Assembly: GCA_034638255.1 (NCBI GenBank)
Contig: JAWPGT010000046.1
Coordinates: 124,001 to 188,000, forward strand
DNA from: Coprinus comatus
Taxonomy: Eukaryota > Basidiomycota > Agaricomycetes > Agaricales > Agaricaceae
DNA length: 64,000 nt
Direction: 5' to 3'
Below the pieces are notes generated by a model that saw only the letters and a list, made by a program, of their open reading frames with translations, had not been told where the DNA came from and ran no database searches. The position numbers were made by a program, and so were the translations under genes. Below are positions 24,751-38,100 of the stretch, in pieces. Position 1 is the stretch's first letter. Every line of letters starts with the position of its first letter.

Positions 24751-24909
24751 ATGAAATTTTGTACCTCCCCCGTTGTAATCTTTGTCGTTGCTTTATTTAT
24801 GGGCAGCACAAGTGCACTACCCACTCCTGCAAATGAATCTGTTCAGATGCGGGGTATTACTCCGCCTGATTGGAGGCTACACGTCGGAACAAGTGGTCGG
24901 AGGTTCTGA
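24751..24909 (+). CDS. Small secreted peptide, 52 residues, hypothetical
   Basis: The frame starts MKFCTSPVVIFVVALFMGST and continues into SALPTPANES. Residues 1-22 look like a classical signal peptide: Lys, then a hydrophobic core VVIFVVALFMG, and a likely cut after S-T-S-A. The mature part is about 30 residues with PTP, TPPDW and a C-terminal GRRF ending; the RR could be a Kex2-type site. It lacks Cys in the mature part and has no C-terminal CaaX box, so it is not a typical cysteine-rich effector or a lipidated mating pheromone. The stop is followed 40 bp later by a good intron (GTAAGT to CTTCAG), which would be a 3'UTR intron or could signal that the true gene is longer with a disabled frame. 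The start context CACAAAATG and upstream TATA box support expression. Confidence 0.5.
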   Translation: MKFCTSPVVIFVVALFMGSTSALPTPANESVQMRGITPPDWRLHVGTSGRRF

Positions 24910-25803
24910 CCAAAAGAATGGTGATTGAATTGGTCAAATTGGTAAGTTGATGCCGTTCCTGTTCAATTATATGGATCAGTCCTGTTAACTACCACTTCAG
25001 CAAGCTTAACTGCTCCTCTGATCCAATCCTTATGGATGCTTTTGTGATATTATTCATTCGCAATACTTATCGTTTGAATTGCCTTCATTCATTTGTCATT
25101 TGTTCTTCTACCACAGTCCTTGTTGCACCCCCCACTGTAATATAGTAGTTGGGCCCTCTCTCGTTTAGTTGTTTTACTACTACTAGTGGGTGACTGTAAC
25201 ATTCTTGAATCTTAATCTATAACCGAGTACCACAAGAAGAGTAGGATACTATTACGATATAATACAGCAACCTTTGCTTGTAAATTCATATCTGCATCAT
25301 CTATCAATGATTTGAAAAATACGGACTGCCATTGATATAATCTTAGGATAAGGACAGGTACCTATCATTACCTAGTACCCACTCACAATCCTGGAGGTTC
25401 CGCCCAGCTTGGAGTTGCCCTTACTATGAATTAAAGCTTGAGGCGATATGAATGATGTCAGAGCCAGAAATAACAATTCTTCGAACTACGATTGCCTATT
25501 TAATTTTGGATCAAATATCTTTTCCCTTCCAATTTATATTCTTCTGGTATACAAGCGTCCGATATTCCGACATCAAGGCCCAAAAGAACCTAGTGCCACT
25601 TGACATTCACCGGGAATAGCCGTAGAACTAACTCGAAGAGCAGTAGTAGATGTGGACTCAGAGCAATGAAAATTATAATGCAGCTCAAGTCGAACCGAAG
25701 TCCGAACCGTCCTATTGATTGAACCTTGAGATGTTGAAGACAGCCAGGAGTAAGAGATCGCAGAATTATATGTACAAGATGATAAATATACAGATTCATT
25801 CGC
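24910..25803. other. Intergenic 3' flank
   Basis: It contains the possible 3'UTR intron of the secreted peptide gene (donor near 24940, acceptor near 25000). No open frame of note is seen. Confidence 0.4.
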
Positions 25804-26633
25804 CTACTCAACCTTCATGACAGACTCAATCCTTGCATCTTGAATCCTTTTCCTCAGGTGCTGCCAGACAGGAAATCCGGAAAACACGGTAGTAGCAACA
25901 TATAAAGCCTGTGGGCAATTTGTTTAGACAATAGGATATTCCGATGCTTCATAATACTTACTCCAACAAAGAACCCTGTTTGATGTTTGCGGCAAAGGTG
26001 GAGGGTATAAAGGGATTCAAGTGCATGCAATCCAAGGACGAGGTACGATGATCCTAGTAGCAATTGACGGCCAACAGCTTCTTGCACGAAGTTGGAGAGG
26101 TAGAAAATAGGTGAAGTTGACTCTGCTGGACCAAAACCGCGGTAAAACTGTACCAGTACCACTAATCCAACTATTATAGCACGTTGAGGAACAGTAAAAG
26201 TAGATATTTTAGGAGCTTTAATCTACAGAAATTAATGAGTGTTGTAAATGATATTCGTTAGATCATTACGTACCATCCCTAATCCTTCTTGAGCATGAGC
26301 TTTCATTTCAAGGAGTCGGGGTTTAACGTCTTCATAGCCTCGGAGAGGTGGTACAATAGGTACCACTACTGTTTTCTTGCTACCTCCCTTGAGGACACAG
26401 GTCAGTGTCATACTCTACACACATCGTCAGATTGTCAAATATCTCGGAATCAAAGCAATTCAATGACATACATTACAATCTATGGCAGTCATTTCTGCTG
26501 AAGTGATAGTCTCCTTGACTTTGCCATACCACTTGGCGTAACCAACGAGGGTGTCCGGATGGTTGGACATGTACATCTTTAGGAACCCAGACTTTTCCGC
26601 TACGGGATCCTGTACTGTAGTTTGCTTTGACAT
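25804..26633 (-). CDS. DUF2470-domain protein with C-terminal membrane segments
   Basis: Exon 1 starts MSKQTTVQDPVAEK and carries the DUF2470 start MSNHPDTLVGYAKWYGKVK, then EMTAIDCN before a GTATGT donor. Exon 2 gives MTLTCVLKGGSKKTVVVPIV and LRGYEDVKPRLLEMKAHAQE. Later exons give a membrane region: TVPQRAIIVGLVVLVQFYRG, YLVLGLHALESLYTLHLCR, and VATTVFSGFPVWQHLRKR before the end SVMKVE. DUF2470 is shared with heme-oxygenase-like and pyridoxamine-oxidase-like heme-use proteins, but in fungal forms with a hydrophobic tail the role is not established. Intracellular membrane location is inferred. Three introns are needed; all joins keep frame. It is divergent from MTO1. Confidence 0.8.
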
Positions 26634-27009
26634 GAATACGAAACAAGGTTGGTGATTGATTGAGGTGGCAAGTCAGAGTGCTTGTTAGACCCTTCATCTT
26701 GGTGACATTTGTTCGCACGTTATGATTGGTTTATGTTTGGCGCAGCAACATAACAAGCGCTTGAGAGAGATATATTGGTTAAATTTACTTGCCCCAAGGC
26801 TCGTCAATGGTCTGAAAGCTAGTAGAATCGTTGTGAGCAGCAGTGGTGAAGGAGTCGGACCCATATCGGATAAGTAACCAACAACATCGCCGGGGTATTA
26901 CCGGATCTCGGAGGATGTTTATTTGGCTGAAATATCCGAAATAAACAACACGCAGAGGTCGACCCAAACCCATATTAGTATCTACTAAGGTCAAGGACTC
27001 CATCCCTCT
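26634..27009. promoter_or_regulatory. Divergent promoter, DUF2470 gene and MTO1
   Basis: These 376 bp lie between two divergent starts. No distinct TATA box was identified. A short minus-strand open frame here is not credited. Confidence 0.4.
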
Positions 27010-30008
27010 ATGCTTTCTCGAGCAACTAGAGCACTATGCAATAAACGGCGCATTTCTCGCTTCTATGCCACGGCCGCAGAAACCCCTTACGATGGCAAGT
27101 ATCAGTATCCAAACATTTTTCTTATGTACAGAGTCTTAACATCATACTAACTACCAATTGTAGTATGTGTAATTGGAGGAGGTCATGCTGGATGTGAAGC
27201 GGCTGCTGGTGCGGCTAGAACCGGAGCACGTACGCTTCTTCTCACCCAGAAACTCGAAACCATTGGCGAACTTTCATGTAACCCTTCCATCGGAGGTGTT
27301 GGTAAGGGTACATTGGTACGGGAGGTGGATGCGTTGGATGGGATCATGGGTAGAGTTGCAGGTATGTTGATGTATATTTGAAATATGCTCATCAGCTGTA
27401 TCATATACCCTTACCCAGACAAAGCTGGAATCCAATTCCAGATGTTAAATCACTCAAAAGGTGCTGCTGTTTGGGTATGTTCAATCTGAAAGTTTCTGGA
27501 ACAACCAATTAATCTGCGCTACAGGGTCCCAGAGCACAAATTGACAGAAAACTGTATAAACGTAATATGCAAGATATACTCTTTAATTATCCTCAACTAG
27601 ATATAAAAGCTGGAAGTGTTTTTGACCTCGTGCTTGATCAATCCACTGCTCAGCCAGGCCGGTGGGCAAAAATCATTGGTGTGAAACTAGGTGAGTTCAT
27701 TTCTCTGTGCCCACATCAAAGATACTAACGAAGCACCCAACAGAAACCGGAGAAGTTATCAACTGCTCACAGGTCGTCATATGCACTGGTACATTCTTGG
27801 GAGGAGAAATCCATATCGGTGAGCCCACATTTTCTCCCTATCTCATCTATCTAACATATTACTGCAGGAATGAAACGTTTCCCTGCAGGAAGAATAGGCG
27901 ACGAGCCGTCCATCGGTTTGTCTGCATCCTTAAATGCGGCTGGTTTCAAGCTTGGTAGATTGCAAACGGGTACACCTGCCCGGTTAGATGGCAAAACCAT
28001 TGATTTCTCTGGAATGTTGAGACAAGATGGTGACACCGTCCCATCTCCTTTCAGTTACCTACATAGGGAAGTCGACAACGCTGTCAGTATATTTTCTCCG
28101 AAAGTGAAGAATTCATTGACATACTTATTCATTAGCATAATCAAATAGCTTGTTATCAAACAGCCACCACACCCGAAACACACAAGGTAGTGATGGACAA
28201 TATACATCTTAGCTGCCACATCCAAGAAACCAAAAAGGGTGAGCGAGCACCTAGGAATCGTCTATTAATGAAACTCAACCTATGATTCTAGGGCCGAGAT
28301 ATTGCCCGTCGCTAGAGGCAAAAATATTGAGATTTGGTCATAAAAATCATCACACAATATGGCTAGAACCAGAGGGTTACGACTCAGGTAGTTCCTTTCC
28401 CCCCTTTTTCTGTCACTATCGCGCTAATTTGCTTATGTGCCAGACGTGATATACCCCAACGGCATCTCATGTAGTATGCCAGAAGAGTTACAAGAACCCA
28501 TGATGAGAACAATACCTGGTCTAGAAAATGTGAAGATGGTACGACCTGCATATGGTGTGGAGTATGATCATGTTGACGCTCGGGAGCTAGGGCGTATGTG
28601 CTCCCCTCAAATGTTAGATTCTTTCTTTCTGACTTTCTGACACAGCGACTTTGGAAACCAAGCGCATACAGGTACTTCAATCTTTGAGTAGTGTATTTTA
28701 TTAGCCGCTGACATGTCAAAGGGTCTTTTCCTTGCTGGGCAAATAAATGGTAACTCTTTTATCCGTTGCGTGTTGTTTATTTGTTAACTCTTGTCCAGGC
28801 ACCACAGGTTATGAAGAAGCAGCAGCACAAGGTATCATCGCTGGTATCAACGCTGGTCTCAGCGCATTACAGAAACCTTCCCTTGTTCTGACTCGCGCGG
28901 ATGGTTATACTGGCGTAATGATTGACGACCTCATCGTCAAAGGGGCGGAAGAACCTTGTAGGCGTTATTACATCCATCCCTACACCCTTGTACTCATACT
29001 TGCAAAAAGATCGAATGTTTACTTCAAGGTCGGAATACAGGATGACTATCCGAAGTGATAATGCCGACCTTCGGCTTACTGAGAAAGGTTTAGAATTTAG
29101 CGTTTATTATTGGTTAACTCTTTCTGAAAGAATTGTTTCTTTGTTAATAGGAAAACAGGCTGGTGTCATCACCAATGAAAGATGGACCGCTTTCCAGTCC
29201 ACGAAAAAGCAATTTGATGATGCTATTGCTGTTTTAAAATCAGTTGCGATGAGTCCACAGGTATAGTCCATTACTTCTCGATAAAGTCATTCTACATTAA
29301 CCGTGATTGTTAGAAATGGAGCTCGCACGGCTTTGTTGTACAAAAAGATGGTGTTGTCCGAAGGTAGGCGTATTCCTCCTCTGCCAATCCATACAAGTTC
29401 CTAATAACAGTGGTAGTGCATTCGAGTTGTTGAAGTACCCTGGTGTAACTTCTGAAAGCCTTATACCTGTGGTTGCGCAACTGGAAAAAATGGATCCTTA
29501 TATCCTTTCACGAGTAGACATCGATGGTCCGTATTCTAATTGACGTAATAAGTATGAAAGAGGAAACTGACGTACTTTCTCTCAATTTCCTGTCTACAGG
29601 TCGTTATAGTGTCCACCTTCTCAGGCAGGAAGCTGATTTACGTCTCTTTATGGAAGATGAGACGCTTCTATTAGACCCACAAATGGATTATTCGGAAGTG
29701 GCTGGATTGAGTTCCGAAGTTAAAGAACGTCTTTTCCGCGTTCGACCTACTACCATTGTACGTCCCTTTTGAATGCGTTTGGATACCCCAAAAGTAAATA
29801 CTAACTTGGACATTTCCTTACCTTTTGTTAGGGCGCTGCCAAACGTATGGAAGGAATGACGCCTACTTCGATTGTTTACCTTTTAAGACATGCCAAGCGG
29901 ACTTGGAATTCTAGAGCGAGGAGGTTGAGGGCGAGGGTGCGGTACAAGCTACAGCAGCTAGTGCTATGGCATGAATGTATAATACGAATATACTGTACCG
30001 GTCATTGA
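27010..30008 (+). CDS. MTO1: MTO1/MnmG-type mitochondrial tRNA U34 modification enzyme
   Basis: MnmG/GidA family proteins work with MnmE (fungal Mss1) to add the carboxymethylaminomethyl group to wobble U34 of mitochondrial tRNAs, using FAD and folate. The N-terminus [20 protein letters not shown] is a plausible mitochondrial presequence. Exon 2 opens with the FAD-binding [13 protein letters not shown]. Family landmarks follow in order: [62 protein letters not shown]-equivalent [86 protein letters not shown], and [20 protein letters not shown]. More than ten short introns are needed. The C-terminal exon has [16 protein letters not shown]; the last roughly 25 codons are less certain because another register ends sooner with an Ala-rich tail. 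Confidence 0.92.
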
Positions 30009-30617
30009 TATTCCCGATATGTTGTGCCAACAATTTTCACACTCCCTTTTGTTGGTGTATGGCATTGATCAACAGAGGTCGAAGAATGAGTACTGAATAT
30101 TGAGTTTCTAGTATCTACTAGAGAGCAGTTGCTAGTGAGTTACTGGTGAGCTAGGACAGAAAAAAAAAAAATAGAAATGATGGTTTGATAAATGATCATA
30201 TCTCTGGTTTGAGGCAAATCGTGGAAGATCAGGCGTTTATTCTCGCACAAGTTACAACTTACAAGGAACGGAGACAAAAGTTTTTGTTCTTATATACCAG
30301 GATCTTGTCCCACAGAATATTATCGCATGAGAAGATGGTAGACTGTAGATCATTGACTAGGCATGGGCAGGTTATTATCCCGTTTGGTTTGAGTATGTCG
30401 TGAGGCAGAAATGAGCAACCGCTTGGATTGAATGATCGGTTTGGGGCTTGTGTTCGTGGACCATATTTTAATCTGCATCTTATATAACACAGTGAATTGA
30501 ACATCTACTGTAACCGAGTACAACGCAACCGTTCCTATTACTAATGTGAATGAAGTGTGAAGTTTTGGGGCTTGAAGCTTTGAAGTCTGAATATTCAAAA
30601 TTGGCCTCAACTGGCAA
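30009..30617. other. Intergenic between convergent genes
   Basis: This is the shared 3' region of MTO1 and the sugar transporter. A poly-A run lies near 30160. No gene was recognised. Confidence 0.45.
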
Positions 30618-33018
30618 TCAATCCTCACTTTCATCATGCACCAATGAACCACCACCACCTCTTCTAGAAAGTTGCAATCGTTCTTCATCAGCGTCTATAA
30701 ACCGTTGCGGCCTTTCAACTTGGGTGGCTTCTTATTCCTAAAAACGAAAACCATGTCATTGTTCTCTCGATAAAGTTTGTCGATGTCTTCTAAATGTCGA
30801 TTGGCTGTTTCAGGATAGACTAGCCAGATTAGCTGTAAAAAAAAAAGAGGTTTTTTGAACCAATTAATAAAAGTTCAAAGTATACTCAGGAGTGAAGGTA
30901 TGAATGAGAGGAAAGCTGCTTACTGGAACGAAAAAGGCATTAAAAACTACCCAAATTAATAGAATCTCCAACCTAGATTTGCTATACCTGAAGGAGTGAT
31001 TTGAACTACTATATAATTTGATATCCTATCATCAGAGTCGTCGTCAATCATTTCTCCTACTTGTAAAGACTGCATAAACGAGAGATTACTCACCAATTTG
31101 AGGCAGTTCCTAAAGCAGCACCTTTAGTCCTCATAGAAAGACTATTGATTTCAGTTGGGTATAACCATGGAACACCCTATACAATATAACAAGAAATTCA
31201 GAAAATTATTTAGGGGGATCGGATTTTGAGTCAAACAAAAACGTACCTGCCAACAAATCCCAAAAAAGACATAATATAAGAAAAAGAAAGCGGTAGCACC
31301 AGCACCATATTTCCGTCCCATATCAGGATCACCTGCCTTCGAAAGTAAACCTGAAATAAATATGTAACAGATGCATTGACCTGCTGCACCCCACATCATT
31401 AATTTCCTACGTCCAGCTGTTTCGATTAACAAGAGTCCAAAGAATGAGAAGACTAGATAGGATACAGAGTTGCATGCCGCTAAGAGTCGAGAGAGATTAT
31501 TGGATAGGCCTACAGAGTTTTGCAGGACGAGTGGTAGACTGAAATTTGAAAATGAAGGTAAGATATGTGTTGGACGTATCCGTGGGTAGATGGGGTTTAA
31601 TACTCACTAATAGCTTGTGACGTTGATACCGACTAGTTGTTGCATCCATTGTGTTCCTGATAATGCATAGTTTAAAATCCCAATGTGACGAAGACTTGAA
31701 AGCCAGGTAGAGACGTACCAGCACCAAGCAACAACCTTTTCATCATTCCGGTATCGCCAGTTTTACCTCTCAACATATCCTTCCAAGTCGGGGCATTCTC
31801 CGTTTCAATTCTAACAGCTTCCAAGATCTCCTCTTTCTGATTAACAATATATTCATCTTTATCCGTTGCTTGGTCTCCTTCCAAAGCAACTAAAACATCA
31901 ACTCCTTCTTCTTCATAACCATGAGCTAAAAGCCACCTTGGACTTTCAGGTAACCATGGGATTGTACTAATTAGGATTATCGAAAAGACGAGTTGGAATG
32001 CTATTGGGAAACGCCATGAAAGACTTCCTTCTATAAAGCTGAATCCGTAGGTCATCCAATTGCTTAAAGAAAATCCTGCTATATTCATACTATGTAAGAG
32101 AGGGAAAGGAGTTAGTTATCAGTTAGACAATACCACACCAACCGGTGCGCACGTACATCATTTCAAAGACTACTAATTTCCCTCTCCAAGCTGGTTTAGA
32201 CGTCTCACTTTGCCATACTGGTGCTGTTGCAGTGTTTATTCTGAATGAAAGGTAAATTTTCATTAGTGTTTGTTTGTTTCAACGATTATGGGAATTGAAC
32301 AAACCCATTTCCAAGACCTACACATTGAAGTCAATTTAGAGGTGTATACGTATATTATAAATGAAAAGAGACGAACCAGTTATCAATCTCGCAACAATCA
32401 TCTGTGAGACGCTGAATGCACAAGTTTGTAGGATAGCTCCTATTGACATAATGATAACGCCAACAATAAATGTCGTCTTTCGTCCATATCGTTCGCCTAG
32501 ATTGTTATTAATAATATTAGTTCTTATCTGTACATTTAATTTCCAGACTCCACTAGGAATCCATACGTACCAAAGACAAAGGTTGATATGGCTCCGAAGA
32601 AACTGCATTCAAGAATCAGCGAGTTTAATAAAGTATGAAATATAGCCCTCATACCATCCAATATCATACAAGGAACAATAGTTCCTTGTAAATTAGGGTC
32701 AGGATTACCCATCGTATCCAAAAAATCTTGCGTAACAATGATACCACCAAATACACCTTGATCATAACCTACGAAAGTCACAGCAAAAATAAGAATGTCA
32801 ACCAATTATTACCAAAGGGAGGGAGTTATATATTTACCAAATAAAGTCATGGCCGTTGTACAAGCAACAGTGACCCAAATATTCAACGTCGTACCAGTCA
32901 TACCAAAGTACGGCTTTTCCCTATCTTTTCTTTTACTATTTCTTCTTCCAGATGAGATACGTGTCTTAGCTACGTCGGCGTCGACATTCTGATCACTAGT
33001 AGGTTTTTCAAGTTGCAT
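30618..33018 (-). CDS. MFS sugar transporter (SP family)
   Basis: The spliced product is a 12-helix sugar:proton symporter-type carrier of the plasma membrane. Exon 1 starts MQLEKPTSDQNVDADVAKTR and enters TM1. Family signatures seen in order: YDQGVFGGIIV, ERYGRKTTFIVG (loop 2-3 motif), NTATAPVWQSETSKPAWRGK, NIAGFSLSNWMTYGFSF, PWLPESPRWLLAHG (PESPR motif after TM6), QQLVGINVTSY, ETAGRRKLMMWG, and WLYPTEINSLSMRTKGAA, then VYPETANRHLEDIDKLY. The cytosolic tail ends GGGSLVHDESED. About eight introns split it. The QQLVGIN plus NTATAPVW pattern is typical of fungal STL1/hexose/lactose-permease-like carriers; the actual sugar cannot be told from sequence. Confidence 0.9.
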
Positions 33019-35104
33019 TTAGATCCCAAAATTGAGAAGAGAGAGATAAAAGGAGGAGGATGTTCCAGGCAAACAAAACGAGACGAAGAAGGGGTCTGGG
33101 AGAAGTAAAGTTAGATAGATGGATAATAATCACCTAACTCCGAGCAGTGGATTAACTTCGTTGTTATTATCATCATTCGAAAGCCTGGAGTATAAGTATG
33201 TAGAATTCGAAGCCACCCTCATTTGATTTGATTTATTGATTCCGCCTGACACCAATTCGTGGGTACTTGAAGTATATAGTTGAACCGTGTGTGTTGGAGC
33301 TTCTCGGAATAGAATATAGATTGAAATCAGATGGTCCAAAGAGAATACGTTCAAGTTAGTCGACAGAAGTTCAAAATAAATCTGGTATCTGGATTCTGGA
33401 TCATGAATAGAACTTTAGCGTCAGGTCACAATTGTTACGAATAGTTCCACCCACTCAGAAATTTGTAGTGTATCCTGTAGGCGAAAGTTATTTCGACATT
33501 CGACTAAAGGAATATGAAGATGAGCACTCCTTGACTTGGTAATGGTGTAGAAGGTGACCACTGACCACGCGGGGTTAGCGCTTAGCGCTTGGTGGTGACG
33601 CAAAGGCTTCCCACACTACATACTATAAAAAATGCTTGAATAATGGCAGATCATATTCTTTTTCAGGTTACATACTTTGCGAAGGTTAAACTAAAATTCT
33701 TTTATCCTCAAGAGACTGGTTTAGAACGCTTAAATATTGCAATTAGAGGGGGTTAACTTGGTCAGGCTCCATTGACCCCGGTCGGTTGCGGTAATTACGG
33801 CCCGTTCTCCTGAAAATAGACTTTGATCTCGTCTGTTTTGCGTATATTGACATTTGCAAACTCAAGTACTCAAGTGATCAATCATCATGCACATACAAGA
33901 CAAGACAATAATTGTGCATTCACATTCAACAATTCTACAATCCAAAAACGAACAAGCTAGTGACAGTAACCGCTCAAAGGATTACCATCATACAGCTCAT
34001 CGTTCAACTTGAGTATCTTTTGTGATAAGTAGAATGAGTGGATTTAATCTGCATTTCGTCAATGAAATAAGACCTTTCATACCACAGGCCGGATATTATC
34101 TATCTTCTTGGCGTTGAATGTTGAATGTCGGAAATAGAACTTAAAAAAAATATACATCGCAAAGACTAGAGTCTTGTATTCTAATTAAATGACATATAAA
34201 GGACGTCGAGTCCAAAAGTCGGTTATGTAGTGCAGGAAATGCTAATACGGCTTAGTACTACGTACTGTACGAGCTGAAGAATGTTATTCAATATTAGCAT
34301 CTAACTAATCACATACTTGACGAATTATTCATGAGGATAAGCAGCAATGGTGTGTTAGTACAATCTCAGGTGTCAACATCTTCAATAGATAAGATTACTT
34401 TGTATTATCGAAAGAGTGTTACAGACAGCCTAAACATGAATGTAACAGCACAACAGCCTGATGCTATAGTAGTACTTAGTTTAATGACAAAAATCTAGAA
34501 ATTAAACATTTGGTCTGCGAACCGAAGGTGAAATGAAGAACGACTGACGGTATTTGAATTATTGTAGAGTATACGCGACTTGTAGAAGAAATTTACGAAT
34601 TGATGTCCCGTTTTGGTTTTACGATTGAGACGAGTGCAAACATGGTACAGTTACTAGAAAGTATAATGTTTTAGAATGTACATCTGATAAAATAAAACTT
34701 AAAAAGACATACCTTTTCACGAGAATGAGCTAAAATTCCCAAGGGAATGAAAGGATAACTAAAACAATAAAAAGAGTGATAGAAAGAAAAGAAATAGGAG
34801 AGAAAAGGAAAGAGAGAAAAGAGCGAGAGATGAACAGACAAACCGAAATAAAAGGATTAAGGAAAGAGATCGTGAAGTCGTTAAGAGATAGAAACTAGAC
34901 AACCTGACGTTAATGAGTAGCCTTGTAAAAATTGAGCCAATAACTCACAATAGAAAAAAAAAAATAGGAAATCTACAAAAATATATATTATATGAATGTT
35001 GTGACGTTTCGTGTTCCTGTAAATGTCCAACAAATATAAGTTAAAATCAACACCAAGGTTTAAGTCACAAGTGGATGTGGACATACGCAATTACAATTCA
35101 GGAT
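33019..35104. other. Long intergenic stretch
   Basis: These 2.1 kb lack recognisable genes. A purine-rich tract lies at about 34760-34830 (GA-rich plus strand) and the DNA near 34.1-35.0 kb is AT-rich. No terminal repeats were found. Confidence 0.45.
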
Positions 35105-38100
35105 TTAAAGGGTGCCCTCTCTTCTTCTATCTGAGCCAAATCTGAAACATCCTGGCATTTCTTGTAACAGTGAGGGTGTATTTGATATTTCTCCAGAACC
35201 CCGAACAAAAGTAAACGATGCCACGAAAAGGACAACGATGATGGCGATACAGGGCGCAAAGAGTTGAAGCAGAGTATCGAAGGTGCAATTGAAACCAATT
35301 TCACGTTCTTGTAATGTGAATTCGGAGTCAAGAGTAATAAGTGAAGGGGCGGGTGGCGACAAGGTAAGAAAAAGTGGAGCTGTATAAATAGTAAGGTCCT
35401 GGCAAAGTAGAGGTTCCTCATTAGCCATGTTATCCACTGTTTGTTGAATGCCGGAGTCTTCATTGTTGACAGTCTTAATAACAGTCGCGACAAAACTGCT
35501 GGCTGCTACCCTTTCAACTTCTCTTGGTCCTCGTACAATGAGAGCCAGGTTACTACAGTTAGAGCGTTAGCGTTTGATAAATATGCTTTGATGAAATACT
35601 CTCACCTGTATATCACCCTACCATCGTACACCCCCTCAATGGCGGCCATTGTTGAGGTTATAGTTCTACGTCGCTCAAAAATATGAGAGTTATGTGTGGT
35701 GCGATGAAGTGTCCGTTTTGGCTCTCTGAATCCTCGCATAATGAGCGCCATAGAGCTTCAAGTTGTTAGCACATTAGGCTCATGACATGCGCTGGAAAAG
35801 TGCTCACCTGTTCATGTTTTCACTATGGTGCTCGTTGTTGATAATAAAAGTTGAGGTTATAACCCCCGAGACATGTGAAACATTTGGTACATGTGTGGCA
35901 CAACGAGGTAAGCATTGAAGTTGCCTGGATCCTCGTACAATAAGAGCCATAAAGCTTATAACCCTCTTCAGCGATTCGATTTTGAAGGACCAGTAGTATT
36001 TTACTCACTTTGGCTGATACTCTTCCGCTCTCCCCACATGTCCATCCTCTTTCTCAGCCTCATACGTAATAATGGAGTAATGTTCTATGGGACCCTCGTC
36101 GTCAGTCTTGTTCGTGTCATGTCCGAGGAATTGTTCAGGTGGTGGCTTCTTATCCCTAAAAGCACTATCATTTACTCTCTTCACCCCTTCCAAACACCTT
36201 TCTCCACTCTTAAAAACTTTCTCCCTAACAGCTACCCCCTGAATATCATCTTCACATTCTACACCTTCATTCGCATCATCACATTTGAACCACAACTTCC
36301 GCCTTCCACTCCTGTTCCCTTTTATGTTAGAGAGTACATTACAATCATCGGTATCGTCTTCATCTCCTTTGACGTCAATTGTATGCTCTTTAAGAGTCTG
36401 ATCAGGATCAAAAGTAGAAGACGAGTCGGACGTAGACAAGTGAGTCAAAGTCGTAATTTCATCATCAATCTCCATCCTTTACTAAGTCCATCGTCTTCTC
36501 CTCCAATTCTGCACACGACACCTTGGCATCCTCTAGACCTTTCCCACATGCCCAAGGATTGTGCCACATATCTCCATCAAAAACAAAAGTGGCTTCACCA
36601 TGAACCAAGCTCTCGCAGATCTCACAGTCCCATGTATATGCTTCATCGTCATCCATATTCTCAATTGGTTTTGTTTTGACGATGACAATGGGAGGCACGG
36701 AGGGGAATAGACTAAGAAGATCAATTGTCGAGAGTGTGGTGCTATATTCATCGTCGTCTTCATCTTCATCAAGTTCATCTTCATTGTTGATCGGATCATG
36801 AGCAGTGACAAAGGACTTGAATGAAGAGATAGAGGAGCCAGGGTCTGCGTTGTTAGGGATGAGATACTCTTTAAGAGGAGCTGCCTCTTGAGCAAATGCC
36901 GCTCGAGAAAGGTCTGTGATAGCTGCATCTGCACCATCACCACAACCACCCTCTATAACAGAAATATCTTCCTTATTCTCACCCATATCCTCGGCGTCTT
37001 TCATAACCTCCTCTTTACGCAAATCATCTTCATAAACAGAAACACGAATCCAAATTCCCGGAACTGAAAAATAAAAGTTGCAAGGTCCGGAATTCAGTGT
37101 CAAAGTGTCCAACTCATGATCCTTCTCCAAGAAACCTCCCTCCCTCTCCTTCATAGTCTTGACATCAACGGAAATAACCTTATCCTCGTCATAGTCCGAA
37201 ACCACGATCCAGATACCAGGAATGGGAAAGTAGAGATCGCATACTTTCAAGTCAAGTGTTGAGAAACGTGAACAGGATGAGGACTCCGACATGTTATCTT
37301 CATCCTCTTTCGAACCACTACCACCCTCCCGTTCATGCCACAACTTTGGTTTAAAGTTCTCAATGTTCTGTACCTTGGTTCCATCGGTACCTTTGGAAAC
37401 TACTTGTTCCTCGACAATGGGAACATCGGCATTGGAAATGGTGGTTAATTCGACTTCATTATTCTCAAACTTTCTTGAATCTTTGAAGAGGTTGTCATTG
37501 TTGTCTTTCTCGATTGAAACGTGTTCTTTGACAATGGGAACATCGACATTGGAATAGACTTCATCTTGCTTCCCTTCAAACTCCTCTGAATCCTTGCAAG
37601 CCTCCTTGATACTGTTGTTCTTGTTAATGGGCTTGATGCCTGGAATAGAAAATTGGGGCACAATGGGAAAGAGGTCAAGAATATCACAGAGGTCACCATC
37701 CTGTGTACCATCGCTGGACCAGCTCTGGTTGCATTGGTTATCCTCATCGTAAGCGTCGTCATCGTCATCCTGATCGTTCTTTCCAACATCCTTGTTGAGA
37801 ACAATACTTGGAGGGATTTGGAGTGCAGGAAATTGGTCAAGAATTGATTTAAGATTGTAATCGTTATCACTGGAGGTGGACGATTCGGTTCCAGAAAAAG
37901 AGTCATTCTCTACCTCAACAGCTACAGGTGACACTGATTCGTGGCGGGTATCCTCTGGTACAAAAAGTTCTTGAGTGTTATCCACGTCGCTTGTATTTCC
38001 ATTGGCAACGTTGATCTCTTCCTTGGAATCTTCCACTGTATAGTAACTTGATGAAGAAGAATCCGGTTCACCAATGATTTCGAAAGACTTTCTCTTGAGA

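Noticed and set aside
26785..27003. Minus-strand 72-codon frame in the MTO1 promoter
   Set aside because: It overlaps the divergent promoter, is short, and has no motif.
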